A stretch of DNA of 41,698 nucleotides from Deltaproteobacteria bacterium. GTDB taxonomy: Bacteria; Desulfobacterota; Desulfuromonadia; Desulfuromonadales; BM103. The stretch lies in the NCBI GenBank assembly GCA_024636155.1, contig JAGXHM010000014.1:1-41698 (forward strand), given 5' to 3'. Every line of letters begins with the position of its first letter. The first letter of the stretch is position 1. The notes under the pieces are model-generated. The model saw only the letters and a list, made by a program, of their open reading frames with translations. It did not search any database and was not told where the DNA came from. A program made the translations under genes and the position numbers. Below, piece after piece: positions 8,669 through 16,420 of the stretch.

Positions 8669-9595
8669 CTATAAACACTGTTTTTCCACCCAGGCAACGA
8701 CGCCTTCCAAGGAACGAAAGTCCTCAACTGATCGTACGCTTATATCAGGAAAAGCGTCCTGCAGCATTTTTGCCAGGGCATTGCCAGGGCCCAACTCCAA
8801 GACCACGCCACATCCCATTTCAACGGCAGTCTGCATGCAAGCCATCCAATTGATCGGGTTCGATATTTGTTGACCAAGCACACTGATTGCCTGCTCACGG
8901 GAGCGAACCACCGAACCGCTGACGCCAGCCAGGACAGGATAAGGGGGATCATTAAGGGAAGAGGCGTGCAGCTCATCAGTAAACTGTCTGCTGGCCTCGC
9001 GCAGCCATGATGTATGCGAAGGGACATTGACCTGCAGCCGCCTGACAGTTGTGGCTTTTGCTGCCAGGGAGCTGTTCTCGCAACGGTCCAAGGCCTCTGC
9101 CGGGCCACCAAGGACAAAATGGTCTGGATTGTTGACAATTGCAATCTCGCACCCTGACTCGCTGCATAATGCATCAGCCTGTTCCCTGCCGAGTCCTCGA
9201 ACAGCCAGCAAGCCAGCGGGCCTAGGCGAGGCTTCATCCATCAGCATCGCCCGCCTTGCCATCAATGACAGGGTTTCTTCGAGGCCCAATGCTCCGGCAC
9301 ATCCGTAGGCCGCAAGCTCTCCCATGCTGTACCCGGCGAAGACGTTCGGCAACGGCAGCCTTTCGCACAAGGCCGCCCAAGTCGCCATTTGCAGCGTACC
9401 GATCAGGAGTTGTGCCGGGCGATTACAGAAAAGCTCTTGTGGGGCGAGTTGCTGGAGGTATGTGCAAGGATGACCGTCGAAAGCAGCTGAGGCCTCCCGC
9501 ATAGCGATCTGCGCAGCAGCACAGTTCAACAATTTGTCAAACATGGCCGGATGCTGGTTGCCCTGTCCGGGGCAGAAGATGCCGAGTCCTTTCAT
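8669..9595 (-). CDS. mdcH: Malonate decarboxylase malonyl-CoA:ACP transacylase (MdcH/epsilon)
   Basis: A 308-residue FabD-like acyltransferase. The start FCPGQGNQHPAMF carries the oxyanion GQG, and the nucleophile is in GYSMGELAAYG; a conserved His lies in VPSHTSWL. Known role of MdcH: transfer of malonyl from malonyl-CoA to the dephospho-CoA thiol of the decarboxylase ACP, which primes the enzyme; decarboxylation then yields the working acetyl form. Context (directly after the prosthetic-group gene mdcB) favours MdcH over the fatty-acid enzyme FabD. A good ribosome-binding site (AAGGATGAG) precedes the ATG. Known biotin-dependent clusters rely on MadH instead, so its presence next to madH is notable. 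Confidence 0.88.
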   Translation of the reverse strand: MKGLGIFCPGQGNQHPAMFDKLLNCAAAQIAMREASAAFDGHPCTYLQQLAPQELFCNRPAQLLIGTLQMATWAALCERLPLPNVFAGYSMGELAAYGCAGALGLEETLSLMARRAMLMDEASPRPAGLLAVRGLGREQADALCSESGCEIAIVNNPDHFVLGGPAEALDRCENSSLAAKATTVRRLQVNVPSHTSWLREASRQFTDELHASSLNDPPYPVLAGVSGSVVRSREQAISVLGQQISNPINWMACMQTAVEMGCGVVLELGPGNALAKMLQDAFPDISVRSVEDFRSLEGVVAWVEKQCL

Positions 9596-9641
9596 TACTC
9601 ATCCTTGCGCGGGGCGAAAAAGGGCTAAAACTCAGTGAAGA

Positions 9642-10553
9642 CTAACCTGACACCGTCACATCCCAGGATTGCAGGCGATTGACAAACACGGTGGCGGCCA
9701 GCAGGTCAGCACTGCCGCCTGGACTGAGATTGAGATCGACGAACTGCCGGTGTATTTCGACGGCGTGTTTTTGCCAGCCAAAACGATAGACTCCCCCTTC
9801 AGCAAGAAAACTTTTGGCTGATTCCTGAGCGAAGCGCAAACCCGGCTCTCCGCCTCGGTACAACAGGTTCGTATCAGGGAGGACTTCCATCAGACTGAAC
9901 AAGCATTGCACTGTGGCACTGTTCGGGTCGACACCTCTCTCAAGGCTTTTCTGCAATGCCGGAAGACCAACTTCGAACAGATGCGGGAAACCGTCAGCGG
10001 CTTCATGCAATGCACCACCGGCGCCGTAACGGGAAGCGACCTGGCTGCCGTGACTGGCTTTAGGTAGGGAATTGCCATGCTGCCTGATGGCCTCACTCCA
10101 ACAACTCATGACCACGTCACGGAGAGCGTCTTTTTGCAAGGACAGGTCAGCTTCACTAAGGTGCCCGGCGGCGGCGGCCAAAAGTCCGAGGTTGAAGATA
10201 GCGCCACGATGGGTATTGATCCCCTGTGTCGCCTTGAGCATCCGCTCCTCGGCAGTAATACCGAGCTGTTTGAGAAGCGCGAATGAAGCTCTGTGGGAAC
10301 CGGCATGTGCAATCTCGCAAAAGTACCTGCGCAATGAGAACAAGCTGCGGAAAAACAGCGCCGCATCCATGTCCTTGTGACTGCCGCTGTCGACCGGACT
10401 CACCAGACCCGGTTTGGGATAGGCTGCAAGTTCCTGATGAAGAGACTGCAAAGCGTAGCGACCGATCGTCTGTGGAACATGACGACCGGCGCGATATCGG
10501 CAGACCAGTGGGGAAATCCCCTGGCAGCTATTCAGCTTTAACTGTTGGTTCAT
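9642..10553 (-). CDS. mdcB: Triphosphoribosyl-dephospho-CoA synthase (MadG/MdcB, CitG family)
   Basis: A protein of about 303 residues that joins ATP and dephospho-CoA to make 2'-(5''-triphosphoribosyl)-3'-dephospho-CoA, the precursor of the ACP prosthetic group. CitG-family motifs are visible: YPKPGLVSPVDSGSHKDMD and TQGINTHRGAIFNLG. I start at ATG 10553, which has AAGGA about five bases upstream; an earlier ATG at 10610 would overlap the upstream gntR gene and adds no family-like sequence. It is the only such gene in the window, so it probably serves both malonate decarboxylase ACPs. The name madG is used in Malonomonas, mdcB in Klebsiella and Pseudomonas. Confidence 0.92.
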   Translation of the reverse strand: MNQQLKLNSCQGISPLVCRYRAGRHVPQTIGRYALQSLHQELAAYPKPGLVSPVDSGSHKDMDAALFFRSLFSLRRYFCEIAHAGSHRASFALLKQLGITAEERMLKATQGINTHRGAIFNLGLLAAAAGHLSEADLSLQKDALRDVVMSCWSEAIRQHGNSLPKASHGSQVASRYGAGGALHEAADGFPHLFEVGLPALQKSLERGVDPNSATVQCLFSLMEVLPDTNLLYRGGEPGLRFAQESAKSFLAEGGVYRFGWQKHAVEIHRQFVDLNLSPGGSADLLAATVFVNRLQSWDVTVSG

Positions 10554-10596
10554 GACATCCTTGCAGTGACAGCCGGCAGACGTGGACTCAAGCTGT

Positions 10597-11253
10597 CTAC
10601 ATGCTCGCAATCAGATCGGCGAAACGTTCGCCTTGGACAATAACATGGCTCCTGAGCAGCTTCGCCGCCAGATCGCTGTCACCGGTGACGATCGCCATAT
10701 AGACATCGGAATGCTCCTCATGGGAGGTTTTCATCCGGTCCCTGACCCGCAGTTGCAGACGTCTGTAAGCACTCAGCCTCCGCTTCAGGCTTTTGCATTC
10801 ATCAAGCAGGAAGCCGTTGTGGCTGGCCACGTAGATCGCCAGGTGAAACTGTTCGTTCCTCCGATAATATTCGTCAGGATCGTTTTTTTCGGCAGCTTCC
10901 TTGCAAGCCTGATGTGCGACCAGCAACGCGTGTTGGTTATCATCAGTCATGCGCCGGGCCGCCAATCGACCGCACATGGCTTCCAGCTCAGCCATCACCT
11001 CGAACATTTCGCACAGGCGTTGCGGACTGATGGCGGCAACGACGGCGCTGCGGCGCGGCTGCATATCGATCAACCCTGAAAAGGCGAGTTGCATAAGCGC
11101 CTCGCGAATCGGCGTGCGCGACACCTCGAATTCGGTTGCCAGTTCGGTCTCATCAAGCTGCATGCCCGGCAGGTAAAGGCCGGTTGCGATACGCTCCTCG
11201 ATGATTTCCCGCAGTTGCTCAGAACGGCGTGAAGGGATGGTCTGATTAGACAT
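10597..11253 (-). CDS. GntR family (FadR/FCD subfamily) regulator within the mad operon
   Basis: This 218-residue protein has an N-terminal winged helix (residues about 10-75) with the GntR signature ETELATEFEVSRTPIREALMQL, and an all-helical C-terminal FCD ligand domain with metal-ligand-type residues (EYYRRNEQFHLAI and ...SHEEHSDVYMAI). FCD regulators often sense carboxylic acids; MatR, the malonate regulator of rhizobia, is of this type. The gene is embedded between madF and mdcB, so it is probably self-regulated with the operon. A candidate operator lies upstream of the operon at 19591-19606. AGGAAGAG precedes the start. Confidence 0.9.
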   Translation of the reverse strand: MSNQTIPSRRSEQLREIIEERIATGLYLPGMQLDETELATEFEVSRTPIREALMQLAFSGLIDMQPRRSAVVAAISPQRLCEMFEVMAELEAMCGRLAARRMTDDNQHALLVAHQACKEAAEKNDPDEYYRRNEQFHLAIYVASHNGFLLDECKSLKRRLSAYRRLQLRVRDRMKTSHEEHSDVYMAIVTGDSDLAAKLLRSHVIVQGERFADLIASM

Positions 11254-11292
11254 GGGTGATCTCTTCCTCAGGGTTCCTCTGCTGTTACTCAG

Positions 11293-11502
11293 TTATTCAA
11301 TAACCATCAGAACATCACCGGCATTGATACGTGCGCCGGGAACGGCTTTTATTTCAACGACCGTACCGTCACAGGGGCTGGCCAGAGGAGTTTTCATCTT
11401 CATCGCTTCACAGATAAGCACTTTCTGGCCCTTTTCCACCGTGTCACCAACTTTTACGACGACAGTTTCCACCTTGCCTGGCATTCTTGCTTTGATTTCC
11501 AC
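11293..11502 (-). CDS. madF: Malonate decarboxylase biotin carrier protein MadF
   Basis: A 69-residue stand-alone biotinyl/lipoyl domain. The biotinylation motif EAMKMKTPLASP places the biotin on Lys35; the characteristic MPGKVETVVVKVGDTVEKG precedes it. Role: accept CO2 from malonyl-ACP through MadC/MadD and carry it as carboxybiotin to the membrane pump MadB. There is no Pro/Ala linker, so the subunit is the bare domain. The start codon is GTG at 11502, set by AGGGAGAT eight bases upstream. A biotin protein ligase must be elsewhere in the genome. Its presence is the main evidence that one of the two enzymes here is biotin dependent. Confidence 0.95.
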   Translation of the reverse strand: MEIKARMPGKVETVVVKVGDTVEKGQKVLICEAMKMKTPLASPCDGTVVEIKAVPGARINAGDVLMVIE

Positions 11503-11535
11503 AATAGATCTCCCTTGAATGATGTCTTGAACCGA

Positions 11536-12315
11536 TTATTTCATGTTTTTTATAACCATTGATTTTGCAGTGACTAGCAACCATGTGTGCGTGAATTGAA
11601 GGTCGCCTCCTGCTTCGTGCAGTTGGATGCCGGCATGCAGGCCTGATCGGGACAAGACACGCATGACCTCCTGGAGCGGCTCGGTTCGGCCTGGCACCGA
11701 GACGATCCTGGCCCATTCAGAAAAACTGCGTTGCTGATCCCAGCTCTCTTCAAATTCAGGCTCAAAGCCAGCATTACACAACTCGGCCAGGCATTCTTGG
11801 CGCGACAACATGTGAACGTGGGTCGGGTCGCGCAATTGCTCGAGGGCATTATGCAGTGTCGACTCTTCCCGGTTTGCAGAGGAGGTGACATCCGCCGTGA
11901 TCAACCGGCCATGCGGGCGCAAGACGCGACGACATTCGCCAAGTACCGCCTGGACGTCGTTAAAATGGTGAAAGGACAAGCGCGTTACGATGGCATCGAA
12001 CTCGGCATCGCCAAACGGCAAAGCCTCGGCAAACGCCTGCTGAAAGGTCACATTTGACAGCCCGGACTTCTCAAGCCGCGCCTCGGCCAGGGCAAGCATC
12101 TCTGGCGTTGCGTCAATACAAACTAATTCTGAGACGAGTGGAGAAATAGCTTCAGCAACGATACCTGGGCCACAAGCAACTTCAAGGACTCGGCCGACCG
12201 GCGCTGGACCTAAAGCAGTACTGATCTGTCGCAGTGTTTGCTCTTCCTGGAATGCCGGCGCTGTGGCCATGTTGGCTGCCTGGCGGCCAAATTCTTTTTG
12301 CATTTTCTCAACCAT
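11536..12315 (-). CDS. Class I SAM-dependent methyltransferase of unknown substrate, inside the mad operon
   Basis: A protein of about 259 residues with a Rossmann methyltransferase core: motif I VLEVACGPG, an acidic residue in LVCIDATPEML, LPFGDAEFDAIVTRLSFHHF (motifs II-III) and VLRPHGRLITADV. It is closest in appearance to the UbiE/BioC-type group. The start at 12315 is set by a strong AGGAGG and overlaps the end of madK by eight bases, so it is translationally coupled to the prosthetic-group gene; madF follows 33 bases later. No methylation step is known in malonate decarboxylation. A BioC-like action on malonyl groups, supporting biotin synthesis for MadF, is only a guess. Confidence 0.85.
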   Translation of the reverse strand: MVEKMQKEFGRQAANMATAPAFQEEQTLRQISTALGPAPVGRVLEVACGPGIVAEAISPLVSELVCIDATPEMLALAEARLEKSGLSNVTFQQAFAEALPFGDAEFDAIVTRLSFHHFNDVQAVLGECRRVLRPHGRLITADVTSSANREESTLHNALEQLRDPTHVHMLSRQECLAELCNAGFEPEFEESWDQQRSFSEWARIVSVPGRTEPLQEVMRVLSRSGLHAGIQLHEAGGDLQFTHTWLLVTAKSMVIKNMK

Positions 12316-13057
12316 ATTGTCCTCCTGCAGCCCTTGAAAGGATTTGCCCGAACCCTTCTTGTGGCAGCTCCGCCAATATCTGTTTACGAGATAGCAGAGC
12401 CACATCGGTCAAGCTTTTGCCAAGGACAGTACGCCCTTGGCCAAAGAGTTCTTTCAGATGCACCCCATAACCATTGGCAAGGTCCAGTTCAACATCGATG
12501 CGCAGATTTAAATGTGCTTCGATCGACTCAATCTTGTGTAGAAATAGAGACAACGACTGCTGGGGTGCAACCGCCACCAACAAATCGAGATCCGAGTCTT
12601 GGTGGGTGCATGGCAACCCGGTATACAGTTCTAATGCGGCAGAACCCCACACTCCAAGAACAAGGTGTAATCCCTTTGCCTGGTCTCTGGCATGAGCAAG
12701 AGCCGTATTACAGGCATTGCGTGGTAGGGCGGCGGTCAATGACAAGAGCTCGTAGGGACTGGTTGTTCGCACGACATCTTCCTCTCTGATAAAGGCTGCC
12801 ACGCGCAAACGCCCTTCATTATTAATCATGGGGGCACTGAAACCGACCGGGATAAAACCAGGACGCAGTGTTCCCTCTTCACGTCTGGCAATGCCAGGAA
12901 CCCGAGCACCCGCTTCCTCTGGCAAAAGAATTTGAGCATACTTTTTTCTGAGCATACCGCTGTCGGGGCCGCTTCCTGCCAACTCAACAAGAATGTCCTC
13001 ACGTCCACGGTCAGTGATGTCAAGTAAGGTATGCCGCTTAACGTCCATGAATTTCAA
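12308..13057 (-). CDS. mdcG: Malonate decarboxylase holo-ACP synthase (MdcG; MadK position)
   Basis: A 249-residue nucleotidyltransferase that transfers the phosphoribosyl-dephospho-CoA group to the serine of the decarboxylase ACP, releasing pyrophosphate. The MdcG core is visible in the middle: GVWGSAALELYTGL followed by the metal-binding DSDLDLLV, and a further acidic strand RIDVELDL. The N-terminal half (RHTLLDI..., GFSAPMINNEGRLRV) is also family-like. It lies between madH and a methyltransferase gene, the place of madK in Malonomonas (from memory). It is the only copy in the window and probably modifies both MadE and MdcC. Confidence 0.9.
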   Translation of the reverse strand: MKFMDVKRHTLLDITDRGREDILVELAGSGPDSGMLRKKYAQILLPEEAGARVPGIARREEGTLRPGFIPVGFSAPMINNEGRLRVAAFIREEDVVRTTSPYELLSLTAALPRNACNTALAHARDQAKGLHLVLGVWGSAALELYTGLPCTHQDSDLDLLVAVAPQQSLSLFLHKIESIEAHLNLRIDVELDLANGYGVHLKELFGQGRTVLGKSLTDVALLSRKQILAELPQEGFGQILSRAAGGQYG

Positions 13058-13083
13058 TTACCTTTATACTTGTGGCTTGCAAC

Positions 13084-14196
13084 TCAGCGAGTCTTGTGCC
13101 AGGTCGGATCAGTTTTGGCCGTTTGCTGCAAATCAAGCTGGGCCTGGATCATAATATCAAACATTCGAGTCTTTTCTGGTCCAGTGAAGATGGCCGCCAC
13201 CTCAGGACAACAACCACGCTCTGCAAGTGCGGGTACAAGCTCCAGTACGGTGGCCGGTGCGCCAAGCTTCAGATCAGGCCGCACCTTCACAACACGGCCT
13301 TTGATACGCAGGATGGTCCTTGCAACACGATCCACCGTTTCTGCTGAAGCAAGTGTGGTTGCGGTTACATAGACCTCATATTCAGGATGCGTACGCTGTC
13401 GTCGATAGGTGATTATTTCTCCCGCAAGCTCACCTGTCACCCGACAGACATGCCCGGAGGTGCTAATGGGAAAGCTGTCCCCCATAGGCAACCCGCCGAC
13501 AACGAGTTCGTTGTAATGTTCGTGGTGAGGAGACGGGATCAGGCTGATATCGTCACGCAGAGGAATGCCATCCAGGGTGAGCCAACCAAATTCCTGACAA
13601 CCGTAGAGATCATGCACCTGCCAGCCAAACTTTTCTGCAGCAGGGAGCAGTTCCAAATCGAGGGTCGTGCCAGCAGTGAAGACGATAATATCGCGAGGGA
13701 TCAAATCTTCCAGCCCCAGCGAACAAGCATCCGTTAACGAAGCACGAAGGAAGCTTGACTCACCCAACACAACGGCAGGTTGGTCCTTGCATAGAGTCAG
13801 GATGAAAGCATCGCGACTGGAACGCTTGGGGAAATTCCAGGTTAGACCGAATTGTGTTAAGGCGTCCGCCGGAAACACGTTCACCAACGGAGCATAAGAG
13901 ATTAGGACATGACTGCCGGGGGACACTCCTGCCAACTGAAAGGCTTTAAGCGACGCCTTAGCTCTTTCTGGTAGCTCAGCATGGGTGACACCGACGATAT
14001 TCTGGAAAGCTGTGGAACCGGTGGTGAAGCTCAAAAAGGCCAGGTTGTACGGAGTATGGATCTCCTCGATGACGTGTGCTGCAGTCGCGCCAGCAATCCC
14101 TTTGTCGACGAGGGTGCGCCGATCAGCCGTTTCCAGTGTAGGCGCTGTAGCGAATTCATCCACCATGTTCTCGAGATCTTTTAATAAGTCTGACAT
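13084..14196 (-). CDS. madH: Acetate:SH-ACP ligase (deacetyl-ACP activating enzyme) MadH
   Basis: A protein of about 370 residues of the adenylate-forming, phenylacetate-CoA-ligase-like type. Visible motifs are FLSFTTGSTAFQN (nucleotide loop), VFTAGTTLDLELLP and HDLYGCQEFGWLTLDG (the adenine-binding YGxxE-like segment). Role in Malonomonas: use acetate plus ATP to acetylate the thiol of the ACP prosthetic group, turning the enzyme on. I start at ATG 14196 (MSDLLKDLENMV); the frame continues upstream into madD but lacks a ribosome-binding site there. Gene order D-H-K agrees with the mad cluster. It lacks most of the C-terminal lid domain of larger ligases. Confidence 0.85.
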   Translation of the reverse strand: MSDLLKDLENMVDEFATAPTLETADRRTLVDKGIAGATAAHVIEEIHTPYNLAFLSFTTGSTAFQNIVGVTHAELPERAKASLKAFQLAGVSPGSHVLISYAPLVNVFPADALTQFGLTWNFPKRSSRDAFILTLCKDQPAVVLGESSFLRASLTDACSLGLEDLIPRDIIVFTAGTTLDLELLPAAEKFGWQVHDLYGCQEFGWLTLDGIPLRDDISLIPSPHHEHYNELVVGGLPMGDSFPISTSGHVCRVTGELAGEIITYRRQRTHPEYEVYVTATTLASAETVDRVARTILRIKGRVVKVRPDLKLGAPATVLELVPALAERGCCPEVAAIFTGPEKTRMFDIMIQAQLDLQQTAKTDPTWHKTR

Positions 14197-14218
14197 GGTC
14201 AACCCCAAGGAGCACAGG

Positions 14219-15097
14219 TTAAGACAGATATCTCTCGGCAACAGCGGCAAACTCGTCATCCATGGTCTGGATAACCTTGCTCCGAGCCACACGACTGCCG
14301 CGTTCGACACTCAGGGCTCCCCTGCCCCACGGACCAAGTTCGTCGTCTCTGCCGGCAAGTTTTTTGGTACGCACTTCTGCGACATGCGCAACAACCCGCT
14401 CACGTATCAATTCGATGCTGTCAATAAGTTCTTCCACACCACCAAGCTTGTAAAAATAGTCTGGCCCAGCAGCAAACACCGGGTTGTTCTCAGCCAGTTC
14501 CTGAAGCCACTCAATATCGAGTTTGGTGATGCGAGAAATACTGGTAATCGGCATAACGTGGATCATGGTGTTGAATTTTGGGCCGAGAGACAAAACGTGG
14601 TCGGCCTGCAGACCATGGCAAAGGAAGCCACCAGATATGGCACGCCCCACGACGATCGCCACGATGGGATGACCCACCTTACGGGCATCGGCCAGAGCCA
14701 TCTGGTAAGCTCCGGTAGACTTGTTCATGCCGAAGATCTCTTCGTGCTTACCGGCGCCGTTACCTGGAGTGTCAACGATCAACACAATTGAGCGTTTTTC
14801 CGCAAGCGGTTTATCTTTATCAGCCTTGATACTGTGATAAACAGCCTGGGCCATTTTATAGCCTTCTTCCAGTCCGATAATCCCGGCGTAGACGACAGGA
14901 AATTTAGGATTAGCAGTCATAGCATCGCTGGCAATAATTGTACAAATCTCACCATCAAGTTCGGCGGTACCGATCACGGCGCTGGCACCGAAATCCTCGT
15001 CAGTTATGCTCAGTTCACCGACTTCACCTTCCCGAAAACTGTCCGGGTCAATAATCATATCAATAGCGGCACGGCCTTGGCCGATCAGGTCTTCCAT
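14219..15097 (-). CDS. madD: Malonyl-S-ACP:biotin-protein carboxyltransferase subunit MadD
   Basis: A protein of about 292 residues with the crotonase-like carboxyltransferase fold. Seen: VYAGIIGLEEGYKMAQAVYHSIKA, VLIVDTPGNGAGKHEEIFGMNKS, and the oxyanion-hole-type GRAISGGFLCHGLQADHVL. With MadC it moves the carboxyl of malonyl-ACP to biotin on MadF. I prefer ATG 15097, seven bases after AGGAG; the ATG at 15103 is too close to it. It starts 10 bases after madC ends. It is clearly longer than the second gamma-type protein at 20323-21021 and differs from it throughout. Confidence 0.9.
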   Translation of the reverse strand: MEDLIGQGRAAIDMIIDPDSFREGEVGELSITDEDFGASAVIGTAELDGEICTIIASDAMTANPKFPVVYAGIIGLEEGYKMAQAVYHSIKADKDKPLAEKRSIVLIVDTPGNGAGKHEEIFGMNKSTGAYQMALADARKVGHPIVAIVVGRAISGGFLCHGLQADHVLSLGPKFNTMIHVMPITSISRITKLDIEWLQELAENNPVFAAGPDYFYKLGGVEELIDSIELIRERVVAHVAEVRTKKLAGRDDELGPWGRGALSVERGSRVARSKVIQTMDDEFAAVAERYLS

Positions 15098-15107
15098 CGT
15101 CATTCTC

Positions 15108-16073
15108 CTAGTACCTGTCCGTAAGACGTTTGACCGTTGTCAGGAACTCATCAAGAGGCATATCTGTCAGGTCGTCAGGGTTTTCATTGCCCGCTGACTT
15201 CCAAACATCCTTGGCATCCTTTGGAGCCGTCTCGACACAAAGGTCAACCAGCTTGAGCTGATACTGAATCTTTTCCAGGCTACCAATACAGCTCATTTCT
15301 GCAATTTCAGCATAGAGTTTGCCCAGAACTTCTTGGAGTGCACCGCGAAAAGCGGCAATGGAGTCCGCCACCAGAACATTGCAGTCGCCCATGATATATT
15401 TATGCCGACCTCCAGTGGTTCGATAAACCAGAGCCCGATCGGAGGCATCAAACTCGTCCTTCCCCATCTCCTCTTCGATCACCTCGGGCCCGGTCAATCC
15501 AAGACGACCAAACTGACTCATGATAATCACATCGCTCGCTGCAGCGACAAAACCCATACCGCCAAAACAGCCGACGCGACTACCGATTAAGGCGATTATG
15601 GGGACCTTACCTTTGCAGTCTTGAAATTGGTCCATGACTTCCGCGTGAGCCAGCAGACCCGCATTGGCTTCATGCAGACGAACACCACCTGTATCAAAAG
15701 AGATGATCACGGCAGGACGCTTTTCCTCTGGCAAGTCGGGGTTGGAAGCTAACATTTCATCATAGGCTTTACGAGCCATGCGCACAATGTTGGCCAGCTT
15801 GGCACCATGCACTTCACCTACGGCTCCGCCAATAAAACGGCCTTCCTGAGAAGCTACGAACACTGGCTTTTTGCCGATCAATCCCACACCGGTGACGATA
15901 CCATCATCAAACTCCACGGCCTCACCCAACAAAGGCAAATGAGGGCTGGAAATGCGGTGCCTGGGACCAGCTAATTCCGTGAAAGTACCAGGGTCGACAA
16001 GGCCAAGGGCTCGTGTACGTGCTTCACTCTCAAGAAAACTACGCTTCTGAATATTTTCCCATTTGCTAGACAT
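15108..16073 (-). CDS. madC: Malonyl-S-ACP:biotin-protein carboxyltransferase subunit MadC
   Basis: A 321-residue subunit related to the acetyl-CoA carboxylase beta and MdcD families. Visible: GPRHRISSPHLPLLGEAVEFDD, FIGGAVGEVHGAKL, DTGGVRLHEANAGLLAH, and RVGCFGGMGFVAAASDVIIM. It forms the carboxyltransferase with MadD. The start at 16073 (MSSKWENIQKRSF) has GAGGAG nine bases upstream and lies 12 bases after madE; an upstream Met at 16088 overlaps madE. Differences from the second copy (for example the longer segment around MLASNPDLPEEKRPAVII) support its assignment to the biotin-dependent type. Confidence 0.92.
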   Translation of the reverse strand: MSSKWENIQKRSFLESEARTRALGLVDPGTFTELAGPRHRISSPHLPLLGEAVEFDDGIVTGVGLIGKKPVFVASQEGRFIGGAVGEVHGAKLANIVRMARKAYDEMLASNPDLPEEKRPAVIISFDTGGVRLHEANAGLLAHAEVMDQFQDCKGKVPIIALIGSRVGCFGGMGFVAAASDVIIMSQFGRLGLTGPEVIEEEMGKDEFDASDRALVYRTTGGRHKYIMGDCNVLVADSIAAFRGALQEVLGKLYAEIAEMSCIGSLEKIQYQLKLVDLCVETAPKDAKDVWKSAGNENPDDLTDMPLDEFLTTVKRLTDRY

Positions 16074-16084
16074 GCCGACTCTCC

Positions 16085-16402
16085 TCAATCAACTTCAGAC
16101 AGCGCCTGGCGCAGTCGCAGTGAAACCACGACCGGAGTCGCATTATTGTCATTGATTTCAAGGCTGGCATTGGCAACTCCGGTATCGTTAACAAAACGTT
16201 CCAGGACACGCCGCCAAACTTCATCGTAGCCAGTGACCGGCGTGACAATTTTAACCTTGACGGCGCCATCCAAATTCTTCTGCTCGATAATGACTTCCAT
16301 GTCACCAGAACCGACCACGCCAAAGTGGGCAAAATCTTCTACAAAGTCGGTTGGGTTCTGCGCTTTTAGTTCAAAGGTTATTTCATGAAGTTGTTTCGAC
16401 AT
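16085..16402 (-). CDS. madE: Malonate decarboxylase acyl-carrier protein MadE
   Basis: A 105-residue ACP of the MdcC/CitD-like type. Unlike fatty-acid ACP it has no DSL motif; the prosthetic group, 2'-(5''-phosphoribosyl)-3'-dephospho-CoA, is attached to Ser32 in VVGSGDMEV. The C-terminal half (DEVWRRVLERFV and ASLEINDNNATPVVVSLRLRQAL) is typical. It lies 18 bases after madA, with AGGAG upstream of the ATG. The protein carries acetyl or malonyl groups between MadA, MadCD and MadH/MdcH. Confidence 0.93.
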   Translation of the reverse strand: MSKQLHEITFELKAQNPTDFVEDFAHFGVVGSGDMEVIIEQKNLDGAVKVKIVTPVTGYDEVWRRVLERFVNDTGVANASLEINDNNATPVVVSLRLRQALSEVD

Positions 16403-16420
16403 AAAGCTGCACTCCTGTTA

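Noticed and set aside
13985-14791. A 268-codon open frame on the + strand over madH/madD
   Set aside because: It lies antisense to two genes with clear family motifs, has no ribosome-binding site and shows no recognisable domain.
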